Below, piece by piece: positions 61,771 to 64,000 of a stretch of 64,000 nt of DNA. The DNA is from Anopheles merus (lineage: Eukaryota > Arthropoda > Insecta > Diptera > Culicidae). The translations under genes were made by a program, and so were the position numbers. Under the pieces are notes generated by a model that saw nothing but the letters and a program-made list of their open reading frames with translations, was not told the origin of the DNA and did no database searches. How positions within the stretch are numbered: the first letter of the stretch is position 1; every line of letters begins with the position of its first letter. The stretch is from the NCBI RefSeq assembly GCF_017562075.2, contig NW_024427645.1:48420-112419 (forward strand), read 5' to 3'.

Positions 61771-63215
61771 ACCTTGTTTTTAATCTGATCGCTTCGGCTG
61801 AATGGAAGCGAAATTTGTACGCTTCGTCACTATATCAGCACGCTACCATCGGGCTCGGTCCGCGTGTTTTATTATTTATATGGCCCAGGATGTGTGGCAG
61901 GATTTGGACGGAGCGAGTGTAGCTGGACCGACGCGTTCCGGAACAGTCGCTGCTCTGCGATGGGTTTGGATCGTGAGAAATACACCTGCTCGTGGTCGTG
62001 GTCGAACCACAGGTAACGCATTGCTGGATGCTGCTCGTCTGAGTGTTTTCGTCCGGTCATGCCGGAATCACGCGAACAGGTTTTGTTCGATCCGGGGACG
62101 CCGCTGAATGGTCGATCTCGAGAGCCACAAGTGTACGAATGAGTGTGCGAAGAGCAGCAGCAACCCAATGCACCAAAGGCATTTGTGGAACTGTGGTGCT
62201 GTGCGCTCTTGCGTCTTGCGAGACGCAGTGAATGAAGCGGAATCGAACGACGCGTGGTGCTTTGGAAGCAATTCCCGAGCCGGGTAGGGTTGTGATGTGG
62301 GGGGGGATTATAAAGATGTATAGATAATGAAGCAGGATCGTGGGCCAAAAGGGCTGCTTACGAACCTCGCAGATGATATATATTTATGATCTTACAAATT
62401 GTCATAAGAAAGACAAATCTATGGTTCGAATAGCAGCTCCGATCTGTAGAACCTTTTTCTGGTTGGCACTCGAGACAGTTTCTATGTGCGTGCGCGTGTG
62501 TGTGTGTGTGTGTATGTGTTTCGGGGGACGCTTTCCGGTGCTTAAACATATCTATGAATCTAATAACCCGTGGTTGAACAATTGGTCGGGAGGAAGACAT
62601 TTCTCTTCTCTGGCCAGCACCGATTCGTGCATTCAATTTGAATAATTTTATCTAGATGCTCCGAACCCGAGGTGGACGAGGTACGAAAGCATCTGTGTGG
62701 GTTGTTTTTGTTTTGTTTCTTTTCTTCTTAAAGTTTGGCTTGAAAAGTGTCCATCGACACGGTTTCTGATGTCATTATCGTTAATAAAGCGTTGTGGGGA
62801 TCGTTTAGAATAAACGGGGGAAAAAATATGAATAATATTTTATCACAAGTATCCTCTCGGGAATGGTTTGGTTCAAGTTTATTCGTGCATTCAGAGGTAG
62901 CGTTGGTGCAGTCGAAGGTGCTTTTTGATTGACAACTGCTGGAAGGACTGATCGGATGTGCATTACATATAAAGAAAATAGTTTCTTTTATATAAATGCT
63001 AGAAAAAAATGATTTCAAATAGCAAAACCAGATGTCGAAATGATTTACGGATAATCGAAAAAAATGTTTAGATAGAAAAGGATAACCACAGGTTGGATAG
63101 GACGATTACATTACAATGTCTCTTTTTTCTCTTTTGATTTTTGTATATTTTGTATCTGTATTTTATTCTTTCTGAAAACGCAACCATAGTTTCATAAAAA
63201 GTAAATCAAATATTA

Positions 63216-63651
63216 CAGGGTTTTCGAGGATTATATAGACATGTTCTACGAGTTGTAGATTTGTTCAGACACAGCATAGACTCTTTCAGCGAGATATAGA
63301 ATTGTTCGGAAGTAGGCGTTAACATGTTCAGCGTTTTGTAGAGCTGTCACTTTCATACCCCTTGGACTGCAGTTTGGATCATTCTCATCAGGAGATAAAC
63401 AAACGCTTTTCGAAAAAAAATATGCTTGTTTCAACTAATTATTTGTATTAAACAGCTTGGGGAATGATCATTTGCTACTTTTAGGACATTTAAGAATGAA
63501 AAATTAAACGCTGCGGCACAGAATCCACAGAATCGCTGAACATGTCAACGCCTACTTCCGAACAATTCTATATCTCGCTGTAAGAGTCTTTTATATGCCT
63601 GAACAAATCCACAACTTGCTGAACATGTCTATATAATCCTCGAAAAACCTG
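63216..63651. mobile_element. 436-bp foldback miniature transposon with arms of about 130 bp
   Basis: The left arm starts CAGGGTTTTCGAGG and the inward-read right arm CAGGTTTTTCGAGG. The arms then match with few differences for about 130 bases, sharing ATTATATAGACATGTTC, CAGCGAGATATAGAATTG and CGGAAGTAGGCGTT. TA flanks both sides (63214-63215 and 63652-63653). The long arms could fold into an extended hairpin. The TA target and CAGG ends suggest derivation from Tc1/mariner. The central unpaired part is about 160 bases and has no coding capacity. Confidence 0.88.
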
Positions 63652-63653
63652 TA

Positions 63654-64000
63654 TTGTTGTCTTAGACGTATTGTTAATAGACAAGCTACTGTTGCCTCAG
63701 CTTGTGTTATTTAGCTTATTTTAGATTGTTTTCCACGAGAATCATCGTTATGGACACATGTTTTCTTATTTTATTTTTAACAGTTTTCTATGTACGATAA
63801 TGTTGTTTTTTCTTTCTTTTGATAACCTGTACGATCATATTTCGTTCGATGTACACATGAAGTATAATTGAATTTAGAGTCAACTTATTTTAAGAAGCGT
63901 TGTTGGAACAAATTAATTCAGGATCTTCGACTTACAACAGTTGAAAAAGTGAAACAACTAGCACTTTGCCACTTTTGCTAGATGTTTTTTGTAAATTATT
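63654..64000. other. AT-rich sequence to window end
   Basis: Nothing recognised; AT-rich DNA. Confidence 0.5.

Larger units (their letters stand above)
60534..63213. other. Non-coding interval
   Basis: No gene is supported. AT-rich to about 60.9 kb, then a GC-richer block to 62.7 kb with a 15-base poly(G), an 11-base poly(C), a CA tract near 61636 and a GT tract near 62498, then AT-rich again. Overlapping frames of up to 158 codons on both strands at 61-62.4 kb lack domains. Confidence 0.5.

Noticed and set aside
1..64000. CRISPR array, bacterial operon, phage or rRNA content
   Set aside because: No spaced direct repeats of CRISPR type, no tightly packed same-strand genes with ribosome binding sites, and no rRNA-like sequence were seen.

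Overview
The window looks like mosquito nuclear DNA, most likely Anopheles. The reasons are the mix of element types (tRNA-derived SINEs resembling my recollection of the Anopheles gambiae SINE200 family, 5'-truncated non-LTR retrotransposons, TA- and TWA-type miniature transposons), very dense (CA)n/(GT)n microsatellites, long poly(G)/poly(C) tracts, and no bacterial or organellar gene structure. The species assignment is inference; no search was run.

I find no intact protein-coding gene, no tRNA or rRNA gene and no CRISPR array in the 64 kb. The open frames are short, overlap on both strands and lack recognisable domains, except for reverse-transcriptase fragments of retrotransposons. The window is best read as a gene desert or the inside of one or more very large introns.

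Layout. 0.5 kb: one end of a repeat with 21-bp periodic units. 0.78-2.09 kb (-): a dead, 5'-truncated non-LTR retrotransposon. 5.56-6.41 kb (+): a second one with a perfect 10-bp target duplication. 12.97-13.13 kb (-): a SINE with a perfect 13-bp duplication. 13.52-14.13 kb: a 604-bp miniature transposon (GGGGCCC family). 24.99-26.10 kb: a second copy of it, split by a 581-bp nested element. 28.04-28.23 kb (-): a near full-length SINE. 33.7-34.0 and 34.5-35.0 kb: two further inverted-repeat elements. 43.4 kb (-): a full-length SINE with A and B boxes. 47.20-47.45 kb: a small TA element. 47.55-49.13 kb (-): a Jockey/CR1-type retrotransposon remnant cut in two by a 747-bp solo LTR. 56.92 kb: a third locus with 21-bp repeats. 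57.27-57.50 kb (+) and 60.38-60.53 kb (-): SINEs. 63.22-63.65 kb: a foldback element with about 130-bp arms.

Between these, GC-richer blocks (roughly 6.8-7.7, 8.8-9.5, 10.6-12.4, 14.5-15.9, 16.7-17.8, 19.2-20.9, 22.4-24.5, 26.5-27.8, 30.0-31.2, 35.2-37.5, 38.0-39.7, 40.0-40.9, 41.8-43.1, 44.6-46.7, 49.5-52.1, 53.3-56.8, 57.9-59.5, 61.0-62.7 kb) carry most of the dinucleotide repeats and poly(G/C) tracts but no transposon that I can see. The AT-richer stretches hold the identified insertions. The GC-richer blocks are the best candidates for conserved non-coding or regulatory sequence. The most informative structures are the two nested insertions, which give relative insertion order, the 21-bp repeat arrays shared by three loci, and the tail similarity that suggests a SINE/LINE partnership.
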